Source: Strongylocentrotus purpuratus (lineage: Eukaryota; Echinodermata; Echinoidea; Camarodonta; Strongylocentrotidae). Taken from it: DNA of 64,000 nucleotides. The translations under genes were made by a program, and so were the position numbers. Positions 1 to 10,470 of the stretch are shown in pieces (positions within the stretch are counted from its first letter, which is position 1; every line of letters starts with the position of its first letter). The stretch covers positions 23,291,389-23,355,388 of the forward strand of contig NW_022145601.1 in NCBI RefSeq assembly GCF_000002235.5, given 5' to 3'. The notes under the pieces were generated by a model, which saw only the letters and a list, made by a program, of their open reading frames with translations, searched no databases and was not told where the DNA came from.

Positions 1-98
1 TAATGCCTTGCCAAAGGACATTAGTGCTGTGTCTGGGATCAAACCACGACCTTTGAATTTCAAGTCAAGTGCTTAAACCACTCGACTAGACTAGGATA
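1..98 (-). mobile_element. tRNA-derived SINE head (fragment, cut by window edge)
   Basis: Read on the minus strand it is tRNA-like: box A region GTCGAGTGGTTTAAGCAC, an anticodon-arm look-alike CTTGAAATTC as in tRNA-Ser(UGA), and box B GGTTTGATCCC. It is followed by CACTAATGTCCTTTGGCAAG, a block shared with the elements at 12221 and 19650. It is not a functional tRNA. Confidence 0.7.
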
Positions 99-808
99 TG
101 TGTAGGATTATCATTTAAATTGACTAAAATATTTACTAGTATAAAATCTGAATTTTTTAATAATCACAATTTTGAAGACATGTAGGAATATCTAATCAAA
201 TGTCAAACTTTTAAAATTGGGCTGATGATATAACATGACTTTCAGCCAAATCACTGATATTGATGAGATTTCAAAAATCCCAAGATTTGTATTTTTAGTG
301 GTTTAGGAGGCAGTGTACATGTACATGAGTATATGTAGGCAAACAGGGCTATAGTAAATAGCGGTTATGTAACTGATATTATGAGATGATGACGTGGATC
401 CTAATCGAATGATTGGTTGAAGGCGTCACGTGACCAGGCATTTATTTTGCCTTACGCGTAATTTGGATAATGACCGGTCGTTATCCAATGGTAATGACCG
501 GTCATTATCAAAATCATGTTATAGAACATCATTTTATGAAACAAATAAAACATAATCTTATAAAGAAAATAATACACATCATTTTTTTCAGGCATTAATA
601 AAATTACCCTCACTCCGTACTTTCAAAACAGTCCAAACGTTAGACTGTTCCAAAGGTACCTCGTGTGGTTAATTCTTACTAATGCCTTCACTGCTGTGTA
701 TTATTTGTATAATACTACACTGCGAAAACAAAACTACTTATAGATAAATAAATCTGATGTCTTTGGAAGATTTTGCCTCTCACTGGACTGAACAGATGGC
801 TTTCTTAC
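99..808. other. Intron sequence, no feature recognised
   Basis: AT-rich intron of the perlecan gene. I see no exon. A short near-palindrome around 472-512 repeats the motif GACCGGTC(G/A)TTATC. Confidence 0.5.
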
Positions 809-901
809 CTCAAGGAAGGGAACTCTGAATGGAGTCTCCGTTCTTGACGATACTATCGTACCCTGCCTGTCACGGTTGTATACCAAGGTAATCCCGTTAC
901 C
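809..901 (-). CDS. HSPG2: Perlecan exon: L4 module 2, part 3 (last exon in window)
   Basis: A 93-nt, phase 0-0 exon: GNGITLVYNRDRQGTIV and ending TPFRVPFLE. It corresponds to 11510-11593 of L4-1. Acceptor GATTTATTTCAG; donor GTAAGAAAG. The next L4 exon, expected to begin with the W...LA segment, must lie left of the window; nothing suitable is seen in 1-808. Confidence 0.9.
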
Positions 902-1492
902 CTGAAATAAATCAATCAGTTCAATATTAGGTGATACGTTAGCTCTTAGGGCTTGTTCAGATATGGCATGGAAAACTGCCCCCCAAAAAAACATTTTAAA
1001 AAATTTTAAAAATAAATGACAACTGCGTCTGACAAAGGACTCGTGCGTATACACTGAGCACTGTGTTATAAGAGCAATGTGAAACATACTGTATGACACT
1101 GTAGGTCATCATAGAAAAATAAAAAGTGTCATACCTGACCGGGCCTTAACTGTACGAATGGGTTTGCTCGTTTCAATATTTTACCAAAACAGAAACCATG
1201 CTTGCACGTAATTTTCCAACGCTTCTTCTTCTTCGATCATGCAGCGTACAAAAGTTGTATGAAATGTATTACCCCCTTCATATGACACTATACAATGTAG
1301 TGTCTTATATTCAGTTTCATGAATGCAAAAATATTGTAAATCATCCTGCATTTTCTTTTAGCCTGATCTTCGTGCATACTGGAATTAGAATTTCAACCAT
1401 AACAAAATAAACATACATTAGACAATACCACATAAATAAGCCTCCTCGTTGACCTAATTTCCTAAAAACACAGTCATATTGCATACACTTAC

Positions 1493-1591
1493 TGAGATTT
1501 CAACATCTGGTACACGCTGTGAACTCGCTCCTTGTTGGTCAACACCATCAATGACGATGGTATATCTCAAATACCCTCCATAAGATGAAAC
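1493..1591 (-). CDS. HSPG2: Perlecan exon: L4 module 2, part 2
   Basis: A 99-nt, phase 0-0 exon: VSSYGGYLRYTIVIDGVDQQ and ending PDVEIS. It is homologous in sequence and exon position to 12587-12673 of L4-1. Acceptor CTCTTTACCAG; donor GTAAGTG. Confidence 0.92.
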
Positions 1592-1740
1592 CTGGTAAAG
1601 AGAAAACAAAGCAAAATATAACAGAACAGGTACAAGGGATCGGAGATTGGTAATCAGGGCATACTCACAGAGGTAGAAAGCTTGACGTATATTGTGGATA
1701 AGATAAATAACATGTTACACTAGTTTGTTTTTTCTTTATA

Positions 1741-2234
1741 TCTCTCTCTGTCTATCTTTCTATGTTTATATACATGTATATAAATATCTGCACCCCCCCC
1801 CCCCTTCTCTCTCTCTCTCTCTCTCTTTGTGTGTAATATATGAATAACTTCCCTTTTAAAATCTCTCTCTACTCTCTCTCTCTCTCTCTCTGTCTTTGTG
1901 TTTAATATATGAATATCTTCCCTTCTATATATCTCTCTCTACTATCTCTCTCTGTCTATCATATACGTGTATGAATACCCCATCTCTCCCCCTCTCTCTC
2001 TCTCTCTCTAATAAATGATATTCTTCTCATCTCTCTCTCTTTCTCCTAATTGTGTATGTCTGTCTCTCAGTCTCTTTTTCTGTCTAAGATATGAACCTTC
2101 AATTTGTTGTTTTCTCTCTCTCTCTATCTCTATTGGATATATGTATATCTTCCATTCTATCTCTCTCTGATAAATAAATAAATGAAAATCTCCATTCGTT
2201 TTTTTCTCTCTCTATCGGATACATGAATATCTTC

Positions 2235-2268
<34 letters not shown>

Positions 2269-2969
2269 GATACATGAATATATTCCTTTCTATCTCTCTC
2301 TCTTTCTCTCTCTCTCTGATAAACAAATTTCTTCCTATCTCCCACTTTCTCCTTTTTTATGTCTGTCTCTCAGTCAGTCTCTCTTTTTCTGTCTAATATA
2401 TGAATATCTCCATTTTTTTTCTCTTTCTAATGGATATTTGAATATCTTTCATTCTATCTCTCTATCTATTTATCTCCCTCTCTCTCTGATAAAAGAATTT
2501 CGACCTATCTCTCTATTTGTTCTTTGTTTGTATGTCTGTCTCTCAGTCTCTTTTTCTGTCTAATATATGAATATCTTTCCTTCTCTCTCTCTTTTTCTCT
2601 CTCTCTCTCTCCGATAAATGAATTTCTTCCTATCCCTCTCTTCCTCCTTTTCTTGAATGTCTGTCTCTCAGTCTCTCTTTTTCTGTCTAATATATGAATA
2701 TCTCCATTTCTTTTTTCTCTTTCTCTATCGGATATATGAATATCTTCCCTTCTACCTTTCTCTCTCTCTCTCTCTGTCTCTCTCTATCTGTCTCTCTATG
2801 TCTCTCTCTCTGATAAAGGAATTTCTTCCTATCTCTCTCTCTTTCTTTTGTTGTTGTATGTCTGTCTCTCAGTCTCTCTTTTTCAGTCTTCTCTCTTTTC
2901 TGTCTTATATATGAACACTCATTTGTATTTTTCTCTCTCTCTCCCTCTATCGATATATGAACAACTACC

Positions 2970-3000
<31 letters not shown>
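1741..3000. repeat. (CT)n-rich low-complexity tract in intron
   Basis: About 1.2 kb of TCTCTC runs with recurring phrases such as ATATATGAATATCTTCC and TGTCTGTCTCTCAGTCTC. It may be a decayed higher-order tandem repeat built on (CT)n. It abuts the donor of the 3010-3195 exon. The open frames here are low-complexity artefacts. Confidence 0.9.
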
Positions 3001-3009
3001 CAGTCTTAC

Positions 3010-3195
3010 CCTGTCGCCTAAGAAGCGGTAGGGAAGAACCCAGAAGTAGACATCCGCTGGGAGGTTGTTGAAGCCACCGTAGACAAGCTCCCTCTGTCTG
3101 TAGTTAACCGTCAGGTCCTGCGAGGTGACGTTTTCTGTGAAGTCTCGATTGTTGAGGGTGAGCCCTTGGCCATCACGAGAGAACTCTGCATTGAC
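3010..3195 (-). CDS. HSPG2: Perlecan exon: laminin IV (L4) module 2, part 1
   Basis: A 186-nt, phase 0-0 exon: VNAEFSRDGQGLTLNNRDF, ending DVYFWVLPYRFLGDR, the L4 signature FW-x-LP-x-x-F-x-GD. An N-glycosylation sequon (NVT) is present. Acceptor CACCATTAG; donor GTAAGACTG, which leads directly into a (GA)n-rich intron. Confidence 0.93.
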
Positions 3196-3420
3196 CTAAT
3201 GGTGTTGGAACAAGGAAGGAATAAAGAGAAATGATTTGGAAAACATTCCTGGGATCTGGCTTGGCTTCAACAATTTATTAGTTTTACTTACTACTAATCA
3301 TAGGTAAGAATTTCATAATGGATCTGAATTTGAGACTTAATTAAGGGTTGAGGGTTTAATTATTATCATCCTCTTCATTGTCATCTCTATCATCATAACC
3401 CAAAACCAATATTCTAATCC

Positions 3421-5040
3421 TCACATTTTACCATAACCCAGCAACCCTCACCCTTACATGAACCCAGACCTTCATTCTTACCCCCACTCTCACCCACACC
3501 CTCATCCTCACCCACAACTTCGGTCAACTCTTCATCTTTATGTCAGGTGACCTAATCCTCTACACCTTGATTATACACTCTCACCCACAGCACCATCTTC
3601 ACCCACACCATCATACTCAACACACCCACACTTTCACCCACACCCTCATGCTTGATCAACTCCTCATCTTCATGTCCTGTAACCTAATCATCTACACCCT
3701 AACTATATACTCTCACCCACAGCACCATCCTCACCCACACCATCATACTCAACACACCCACAATCTCACTCACACCCTCGATCAACTCCTCATCTTCATG
3801 TCCTGTAACGTAATCCTTTACACCTTTACTATATACTCTCACCCACAGCAAATCATCCTCACCCACACCATCATACTCAACACACCCACAATCTCACTCA
3901 CACCCTCGATCAACTCCTCATCTTCATGTCCTTTAACCTAATCCTCAACACCTTTACTATATACTCTCATCCACAGCACCATCTTCACCCACACCATCAT
4001 ACTCAACTCACCCACAATCTCACTCACACCCTCGATCAACTCCTCATCTTCATGTCCTGTAACCTAATCCTCAACACCTTTACTATATACTCTCACCCAC
4101 AGCACCATCTTCACCCACACCATCATACTCAACACACCCACACTTTCACCCACACCCTCATGCTTGATCAACTCCTCATCTTCATGTCCTTTAACCTAAT
4201 CCTCAACACCTTTACTATATACTCTCACCCACAGCACCATCTTCACCCACACCATCATACTCAACTCACCCACAATCTCACCCACACCCTCGATCAACTC
4301 CTCATCTTCGTGTCCTGTAACCTAATCCTCTACACCCTAACTATATACACTCACCCACAGCATCATCCTCATTCCTCACCCACACAATCATTCCCACCCA
4401 CACCCACACTCTCACCCACACCCTCATCCTTAGTCATGTAACCTAATGTGTGTGTGTGTGTGTGTATTGGGTTTTTACAGATGTGTATCAATCAGATATG
4501 GTTATTTACCTCTGGGGATCGACCTTTTAACGTCACCATCCAAAAGACGTGGGTCAGTTTTGAACCTGCGTCCTCGGCTGAATCAGTTTATAACTTCCAT
4601 TGTTAGCTGGATTACAGGCGCACGCCACAACGCCTAGTTATGTAACCTAATCCTCTACACCTTAACTATATATACTCTCATCCACATCCACACCCACACC
4701 ATCATACTCACCACACCCACACTCTCACCCACACCCACACCCTCGATCAACTCCTCATCTTCATGTCAGGTAACCTAATACTATACACCTTAACTATATG
4801 CTCTCACATACAACATCATTCTCACCCACACCATCATTCTCACATACACCCTCATACTCATCACACCCACACTCTCCCCCACACCCTCATCCTTGATCAA
4901 CTCCTCATCTTCATGTCCTATTATCTAATCCTCTACACCTAACTATATACTACACCCACATCATCATCCTCACCCACGCCATCATCTCATCCACACCCTC
5001 ATCTTAACCCACCTCTAAACCTTTAGCCATCCCCTCCCGA
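3421..5040. repeat. Minisatellite, ~126-132 bp unit, interrupted by a SINE
   Basis: The anchor TCAACTCCTCATCTTC(A/G)TGTC recurs near 3671, 3797, 3925, 4051, 4183 and 4309, giving spacings of 126, 128, 126, 132 and 126 bp. Each unit also holds TATATACTCTCACCCACAGC and ACACCATCATACTCAAC. Diverged copies extend left to ~3421 and right to ~5040. A smaller CACCCACACC sub-repeat is visible inside. As most periods are multiples of three, the plus strand is open for over 100 codons, but the product is a His/Thr/Pro repeat with no sign of coding. Confidence 0.92.
4448..4634 (-). mobile_element. 187-bp SINE with a 7SL-like head and 17-bp target duplication
   Basis: The insert is flanked by TAGTCATGTAACCTAAT (4431-4447) and TAGTTATGTAACCTAAT (4635-4651), a 17-bp target-site duplication with one mismatch that also belongs to the host minisatellite. 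On the minus strand it starts GGCGTTGTGGCGTGCGCCTG and continues TAATCCAGCTA, like the 5' domain of 7SL RNA / Alu (GTGGCG...GCCTGTAATCC-AGCTA). A pol III B-box-like GCAGGTTCAAAAC follows, and the 3' end is a (CA)n tail. Only the first ~33 nt resemble 7SL; the rest is unfamiliar. Confidence 0.75.
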
Positions 5041-5113
5041 TCAATCACCATCACCACTACACTACCACAACCATCAACATCATCCTCACCATCAGCATCA
5101 AGATCAGACGTAC

Positions 5114-5254
5114 CTGTGATCTATACTGTACAGTGCTGTCACAGTCTGTGGTTATTCCCATACAGAAGCACCTGATGCAGCCATACTGGTGATCTGGGGC
5201 CAGATTGAACGTTCCTGATCTGCACTGGTCACATAGAACACCATCTGTGTTATC
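5114..5254 (-). CDS. HSPG2: Perlecan exon: LE module leading into L4-2
   Basis: A 141-nt, phase 0-0 exon: DNTDGVLCDQCRSGTFNLAP, then GCIRCFCMGITTDCDSTVQY. CFCMG-(I/V)-T-x-x-C right before an L4 module is diagnostic of perlecan. Acceptor GTTTTCTCCAG; donor GTACGTCTG. The next intron (3196-5113) contains the 126-132 bp minisatellite and the 7SL-like SINE. Confidence 0.94.
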
Positions 5255-5916
5255 CTGGAGAAAACAAAGCATCAAGAAAACTTTACTTGCAATATCTTGT
5301 GTATGCTGTTTCTCTAAATGAAAACATTTAATCAATATAAAACAGACTGCTGAAAAATTCACATATCTTCACATTTAAACAAATTTTACTTCGTCGCCTG
5401 GAAGGTAAGAGGGTAAACAAAAAATATATGGTAAGATAGAAAATTGACACCACAAATAAAACAGTGTTTCAAAAGATGATTACAAAAGATAAACTTTGAG
5501 AGATGACAACAGACAGTGAAATTAACTCCTGTCTATCAACGAGCAAATTAAGGATGGACAAAGTTAAAACACAAGATGATAGCTGCACTGACAGCCAAAC
5601 ACTATTCGAGAAATACGAAAGATGCACAAGATTAGAGAAAGAAGTAGAAAGAGAGAAGAGGAAGATAAAAAAAGAGAGAGGGTGAATATGAGATATAAAA
5701 TAGAGAGAGATGGGGAGAGAAGTGGGTGAAGAAGAAACAGATATAGGCCAAGAGGGGAAAGAAGATTAAAGAAAAATTTGAGATTGAAATGAAATGAAAT
5801 GAAATATAAATCAATACAGAGACTGAAATCACAAGATAAAGAGGGGGAATTATGACAGAGACTGAAAGAGACGAGTAGTAGAAGGGCAAAAATAAAGAAT
5901 AAGAGCTACATCTTAC
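5255..5916. other. Intron, purine-rich, no feature recognised
   Basis: Intron between two LE exons. From about 5630 to 5900 it is rich in GAGAGA and GAAATGAAAT short repeats. No exon or mobile element is recognised. Confidence 0.5.
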
Positions 5917-6037
5917 TTTACAGAGACAATTTGATCCTGTCCATGCCAGGCTACCATCAACATTGCAGTCACCCAAGCTATCAGGGACACAGGAATCTCC
6001 TTCCACAGTTGGATTGCCCATGTAGTTAGCAGAACAT
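5917..6037 (-). CDS. HSPG2: Perlecan exon: LE module
   Basis: A 121-nt exon (phase 2 in, 0 out): CSANYMGNPTVEGDSC, then DCNVDGSLAWTGSNCLCK. It continues the LE series; the C-x-x-x-Y-x-GNP pattern is shared with vertebrate perlecan (CAPGYEGNP). Acceptor CCTCACTGTTCCAG; donor GTAAGATG. Confidence 0.9.
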
Positions 6038-6569
6038 CTGGAACAGTGAGGAAAAACCAATTAAACAAATTAACATAGGAATCTGATTTTTGAAAGTGAT
6101 CAGACTAAAAAGGAAACAAAAATTTGTTTACTTGAGTTACTTTTCCTTCAACAGATCATTTTGAAAAATTTGGTACATTACATTTCACATGGAACTTTTA
6201 TTTTGCAATTCAACATTTAAAACTTGTAGACTTACTAAAGGCTTTACATTGCACAATGTCATATAAGCACCAAATACCATAAATGAACTTAAGCCTCACA
6301 ATTTAAACATATGATATGAATAAATATTAAAACAGTTTTTCAGATATGGTATAACCCACAGTAATATTCAAAAATTATAGGAAATTCATTTCCATTCTCC
6401 ACATGGACTATCACATTTTCCACTCCATTTTTCTATCCTTCCAACACTCCGATCCTTGATCTTCTAAATACAAACTCAATGTACTCAATCTTTATTCTCT
6501 ACTTAGTTGTTGCTCCGTTTCCAGTGTATCTTTCTATCATTGTATCTCTCTTTTCCTTCTTCTACTTAC

Positions 6570-6656
6570 GTTTCACATTGTCTTCCTGCATATCCTTGTG
6601 GACAGGCATCACACGTAACTCTTCCATCGGTGTCCAAAATACATGTTGGTGAAAAC
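6570..6656 (-). CDS. HSPG2: Perlecan exon: LE module with C-x-LDTDG motif
   Basis: An 87-nt exon (phase 2 in, 2 out): FSPTCILDTDGRVTCDAC, then PQGYAGRQCE. C-x-LDTDG-x-x-TCDAC-x-x-GY-x-GR-x-CE is a perlecan domain III hallmark and a strong basis for the family call. Acceptor TGACTCACCTAG; donor GTAAGTAG. Confidence 0.94.
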
Positions 6657-7274
6657 CTAGGTGAGTCAATGTCATGAAGAAAATCATCAACAACGATTCA
6701 AAATTCAAGTTTTAAGATTTTATTGTCCATACATATATAACAGAAATTTGTCTTTCCATTGGTGTTGCATGTGATATGTGAAACATAAGACAAAAACATG
6801 GTGTCATGTGCTGAAAGCCAGAAGGGCGTCAAGACTCTATAAAGAAAAAGTCTATGAGCAGGTACGGTCCTCCAGCTCTCAGCACACAACATAACAAGAC
6901 AATTATATGATGGCAGACCTCATACAACTTTGCAGGAGAATACACCTGCAAAATAAACAATGATACGAAAAAATTGCTAGTAAAAATAATCATTGCAATA
7001 CCGACTCATGACAAAGATATCAACTTTAACAATCACTACATGTTCGGCAGATGGGTGAAATGGATGAAAGGCCAGCAGATGCACATTTTCAAGCTTACAA
7101 AATCTACAGTTTTTAGTAGTCTGTATTTATATTGCCCATATTCTCACCAATGGTTTTATTACTCAAGCAATCAAAACTGAACAGCATAGCAATTTGACAA
7201 AACTTCTATACCCAACACACAATGATGTGTTCATGTTTGTAATATCTGCATAAAATCCCTCAATATGAGACTAG

Positions 7275-7370
7275 ATGCTGCTTGTAAGTGTCGGCTTGCA
7301 TGGTGATGTAGATATACAGTAGGCTTGCGGGTGCATGTGAGAGAGAGGTGCACCCACAAGCCTACTTTAT
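7275..7370. mobile_element. 96-bp insert with hairpin, flanked by a 13-bp direct repeat
   Basis: AATATGAGACTAG occurs at 7262-7274 and again at 7371-7383, flanking 96 bp. The insert contains a hairpin at 7319-7365 with arms GTAGGCTTGCGGGTGCA and TGCACCCACAAGCCTAC. It looks like a small insertion with a target duplication; family unknown. Confidence 0.5.
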
Positions 7371-7550
7371 AATATGAGACTAGTAGGTTAAAAAACATCA
7401 ATCATAGATATACGGTACAGTCAGCCTGCTTTAGCGAGGACTTGTCTACAAGGATCATGTTTTATGTTTGCCTAGAAAGGTCTGATGGAAATCTGTATAA
7501 AAGTACATAAAGACCACATAAAAACCACCTGTGCACGGTCTGGACATACA

Positions 7551-7852
7551 GGGTGGTATTCTCGAAAACGAACTAACTTTAGTCCATGGTTTAATCCACC
7601 GACTAAGTATGGAATGCCAAGTGTCCATATGAATATATTTTTTACTAATTTGATATGTCCCTAAATTACCATGATAATTTTATTCATAACATAGTTATAT
7701 TGTTGATTATGTATTATGTTATTACATTTTAATTTACTTTAGTGACAGATTAAATTATGCAAAAACATATTCATATGTACACTTGGCATTCCATACTTAG
7801 TTGGTGAATTAAACAGTGGACTAAAGTTAGTCCGCTTGTGAGAATACCACCC
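7551..7852. mobile_element. MITE-like element with ~90-bp terminal inverted repeats
   Basis: Left arm GGGTGGTATTCTC...GGAATGCCAAGTGT pairs with the reverse complement of the right arm (ACACTTGGCATTCC...GAGAATACCACCC). Complementarity runs ~90 bp per side with few mismatches. Both ends are bordered by ACA, a possible 3-bp target duplication. The centre is AT-rich and non-coding. It ends 28 bp from the donor of exon 7881-7999. Confidence 0.85.
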
Positions 7853-7880
7853 ACAGGTTTCACTGTATACTTCTACTTAC

Positions 7881-7999
7881 TGGTTTGGTCCAAATGTGAG
7901 TGGGCAGGGGCAGGTGAGACAAGGAACACCATTGGGTGGATCTCCGAAGAATCCCTCAGCACAGCGCTCGCAGTTTGGTCCCTCTGTGTTGCCTGTACA
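7881..7999 (-). CDS. HSPG2: Perlecan exon: LE module
   Basis: A 119-nt exon (phase 0 in, 2 out): CTGNTEGPNCERCAEGFFGD, then CLTCPCPLTFGPN. NTEGP-x-C-x-x-C-x-x-G-(F/Y)(F/Y)GD is the typical LE core. At the preceding junction it is one residue shorter than vertebrate perlecan. Acceptor GTATTCCTGTAG; donor GTAAGTAG. A 302-bp inverted-repeat element ends 28 bp past the donor. Confidence 0.92.
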
Positions 8000-8461
8000 C
8001 TACAGGAATACATGTCAGAGAGAGAAAAATAGTTGTCAATACATGACAGTAGCAATTTGATAGTGTGAATTGGTCGTATTGTGTAATTGGAATGTCAAGA
8101 AGAAACAGAAAGATGAAATAAAATGTTAATGATTACTTCATTTTCTTCTAATGCAAACAACAAAAATGTCCTATTTTGCATCACAAAGAATAGAAGAAGT
8201 AGAGTTACATACCAATCATCATGAACCATTCCTCTACCAATTTTATGCAAAATCTCAAAGGAGAAAAAATAGAAAAATACAGGGCACCATTCCATAGGTG
8301 CAATGGGGCCCCAGAAGTTCAAATTTTTATTCCTACCACATTTTTCTTAAAGTTTAACCCATAAACCCTTTTTAAAAAGCATAGCGTGTGATTTTCAGTT
8401 GACCAATGATTCAGAAGACTCGGACATGTCCTCCACCTCAGATCGGGTTGGAGAAACTTAC

Positions 8462-8581
8462 CAGGCACTGGCCTGTGACTTGGTCACAACTGTTTGATAG
8501 TCCACTGCACTGACAAGGCTGGCATGTTCCTAGACTTGATGCATCTTGACCTGGTGCTCTGTAGTAACCTGATGAACATCT
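8462..8581 (-). CDS. HSPG2: Perlecan exon: LE module
   Basis: A 120-nt, phase 0-0 exon: RCSSGYYRAPGQDASSLGTC, then CQCSGLSNSCDQVTGQCL. It matches the LE segment after each L4 in perlecan (GTC-x-x-C-x-C-x-G-x-x-x-x-C-x-x-x-TG-x-C). Acceptor GTACTCTGCAG; donor GTAAGTTTC. A short inverted-repeat element starts about 56 bp beyond its acceptor. Confidence 0.92.
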
Positions 8582-8636
8582 CTGCAGAGTACAACAAACA
8601 TAAGACATGTCAGTGAGATGATATAGTGACACCAGT

Positions 8637-8782
8637 GTGGGGCATTTCACAAAGCTTTTTTCACTGACAAATGACTAAAATCAGTGACATATCTGCTGAT
8701 AATCAATCAGAAGCAAGGATTTCAGTTGCTTAGAACACAAACTGTCATTTGTCACTGATGACAAGTTTTGTGAAATGCCCAC
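8637..8782. mobile_element. MITE-like inverted-repeat element (GTGGGGCATTTCAC ends)
   Basis: Left end GTGGGGCATTTCACAAAG and right end TTTTGTGAAATGCCCAC are inverted repeats. The similarity extends inward through CACTGACAAATGAC and its complement. About 146 bp, non-coding. The ends resemble the element at 39576 (GGGCACTGTTTCATAAAA). Confidence 0.75.
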
Positions 8783-9329
8783 CTGTATAATTTAAAAGAT
8801 CACTCAAAGAAGACTGGAAAAGTGGTCTTTATGAGCAGGTGCTCTTTATGTACAGGCTCTTTTTAACACATTTTTCAATGGGAATACTTTCCAAAGGGAA
8901 ATACAAAACTTGCAGTCTTTATAGACAAGTGGTCTTACTATGCAGTAGGTTATACTAGTTTTAGTACATGGACAGTTGGTAATTGATAAATTGATATTCA
9001 GTTAATCATTGAAAAACCTATTTGAAACACTAGAGCACTTCAGAGACTATCACTACAATGAATGTTTTTAACATTACTAGAACAAAAAGAACTTCCTCGC
9101 CTTCAGTCAACCAAAGGCTTAAATACTTTTAAAAAAACTTTCCAGAAAATGATAACAAAATACTAACTAGTTGTCAAACTGAGAGTATATTTCACCATGG
9201 GCAAACTCATTGAAAGAACTCAAGAACTTTCATTGCAATATGCCCATAGAGGACTAAGTCTAGAGTACAATAAAAGGAAATTTGTCAAGACTTAATACCA
9301 AATCCCGACACAAAAAGAGAATCTCTCAC

Positions 9330-9441
9330 CTCACAAGACAATCCTTCGTAGCCGATGGGACACCTGCATTCCTCCACTAATACTGCCCTACCTCTGCCCG
9401 TGTCCTCTGGTACAGCTGTATCAAGGACTACATCGGCCAAG
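9330..9441 (-). CDS. HSPG2: Perlecan exon: end of L4-1 and return to LE
   Basis: A 112-nt exon (phase 2 in, 0 out) reading LADVVLDTAVPEDTG and then VEECRCPIGYEGLSCE. This is the end of the L4 module and the LE segment that resumes after it; E-x-C-x-CP-x-GY-x-GLSCE is nearly invariant in perlecan domain III. Acceptor CCCCTCTAG after a T-rich run; donor GTGAGAG. Confidence 0.92.
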
Positions 9442-9639
9442 CTAGAGGGGAAAAAAATAGTTGGAAATTCGTTCAAAGATATGTCAATACTTTGGAACCC
9501 ACCACCCAGGGGAAAGAAAATACGCTCATTTTCGGGGAATGAAATGAAAATCATACTAGTTTCAAAGGGAGTAGATCATAAATTTGAGTCAGAAATGTTC
9601 ATATGGAACATGTACTACTAAGAGAACTACAAAATGTAC

Positions 9640-9745
9640 ATTAAATAATAATAATATTCAGCTTTCATATAGCACTTAATACATCAATGAAGTGTCTAAG
9701 CAATTTACAGATATAAAACAGATACATTTCTTGCAGCACAAGCCA
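9640..9745 (-). mobile_element. SINE 3'-tail fragment
   Basis: On the minus strand: CTTAGACACTTCATTG, AGTGCTATATGAAAGCTGAAT, then (ATT)n. This resembles the 3' end of the complete SINE at 19650-19945 (GCGCTTTACAAGAACGGAAT, then (ATT)n). No tRNA-like head is seen here. Confidence 0.5.
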
Positions 9746-10185
9746 TCCCAGGTTTGTGTAGCAATTTCTGATTCAAATTGATAGTGAAAAACATTCCATT
9801 TAAAACTATATAATTGACTTAATCATTTCAGTCTTCTTCATAAAAGGTAGACTTTGAAGAACGACTATTCCTCTTCTAAAGGGGTCCTGGGACATGTTAA
9901 CTGAAGGGTAATCCTAGTCTGAAAGTGCATATATATTATTCAGGCAGTTAATTTCTACTTTAACCCCTAGCCTCCTGGATCTGAGTGGTTTATGTACTAA
10001 GCCTATGGGAATGAGAGAAATTAAGAAGTCAACAGGTTATCCAATTGCCTACAGGAGGAGTCTGGTGGCTTCTGTGTTAAAAGTCAATGGGAATGAGAGA
10101 ATACGGTAGCGAATGGGTTAAGTGGAATACTTGGAAAGCAAGTACATCTATATGATTAGGGAGACCAACAATGGGGACCTAGGTC

Positions 10186-10449
10186 TTAAAGGGCAAGTCC
10201 ACTCCAATAATAACTTACTTTCAATAGAAGCAAAAAAATATATAAAACAATTGATAATTAGTGAGGACATGATGTCACAAACTGAACATTGGCAATTTGT
10301 GTAGTGATTGCCATTGTTCCATGCTTTTTCAAAAAATCAAAAATTCCTTATTAGTTATTTGATTTTACTCAAATTTGATTTCCTCTATTTCTCTTGTTTT
10401 TCTGCATCTATTAAAAGCAAATTATTTTTGGAGTGGACTTAGTCTTTAA
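10186..10449. mobile_element. MITE-like element with TTAA-AGGG ends
   Basis: Left end TTAAAGGGCAAGTCCACTCC and right end GGAGTGGACTTAGTCTTTAA form inverted repeats bounded by TTAA. 264 bp, AT-rich inside, no coding capacity. It begins 21 bp downstream of the donor of exon 10471-10631 in the gene's direction. Confidence 0.75.
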
Positions 10450-10470
10450 TGTCCTATCCAAGGGACTCAC

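Noticed and set aside
1-98. Possible tRNA-Ser gene
   Set aside because: The arms do not close properly and the sequence continues into the SINE body shared with other loci.
2099-2914. Arg/Glu-rich and Leu/Ser-rich frames
   Set aside because: Low-complexity (CT)n translations.
3540-4441. Plus-strand His/Thr/Pro repeat frames of 133 and 171 codons
   Set aside because: They follow the minisatellite period and lack non-repeat flanks, a signal peptide or splice context; a SINE has inserted into the array next to them.
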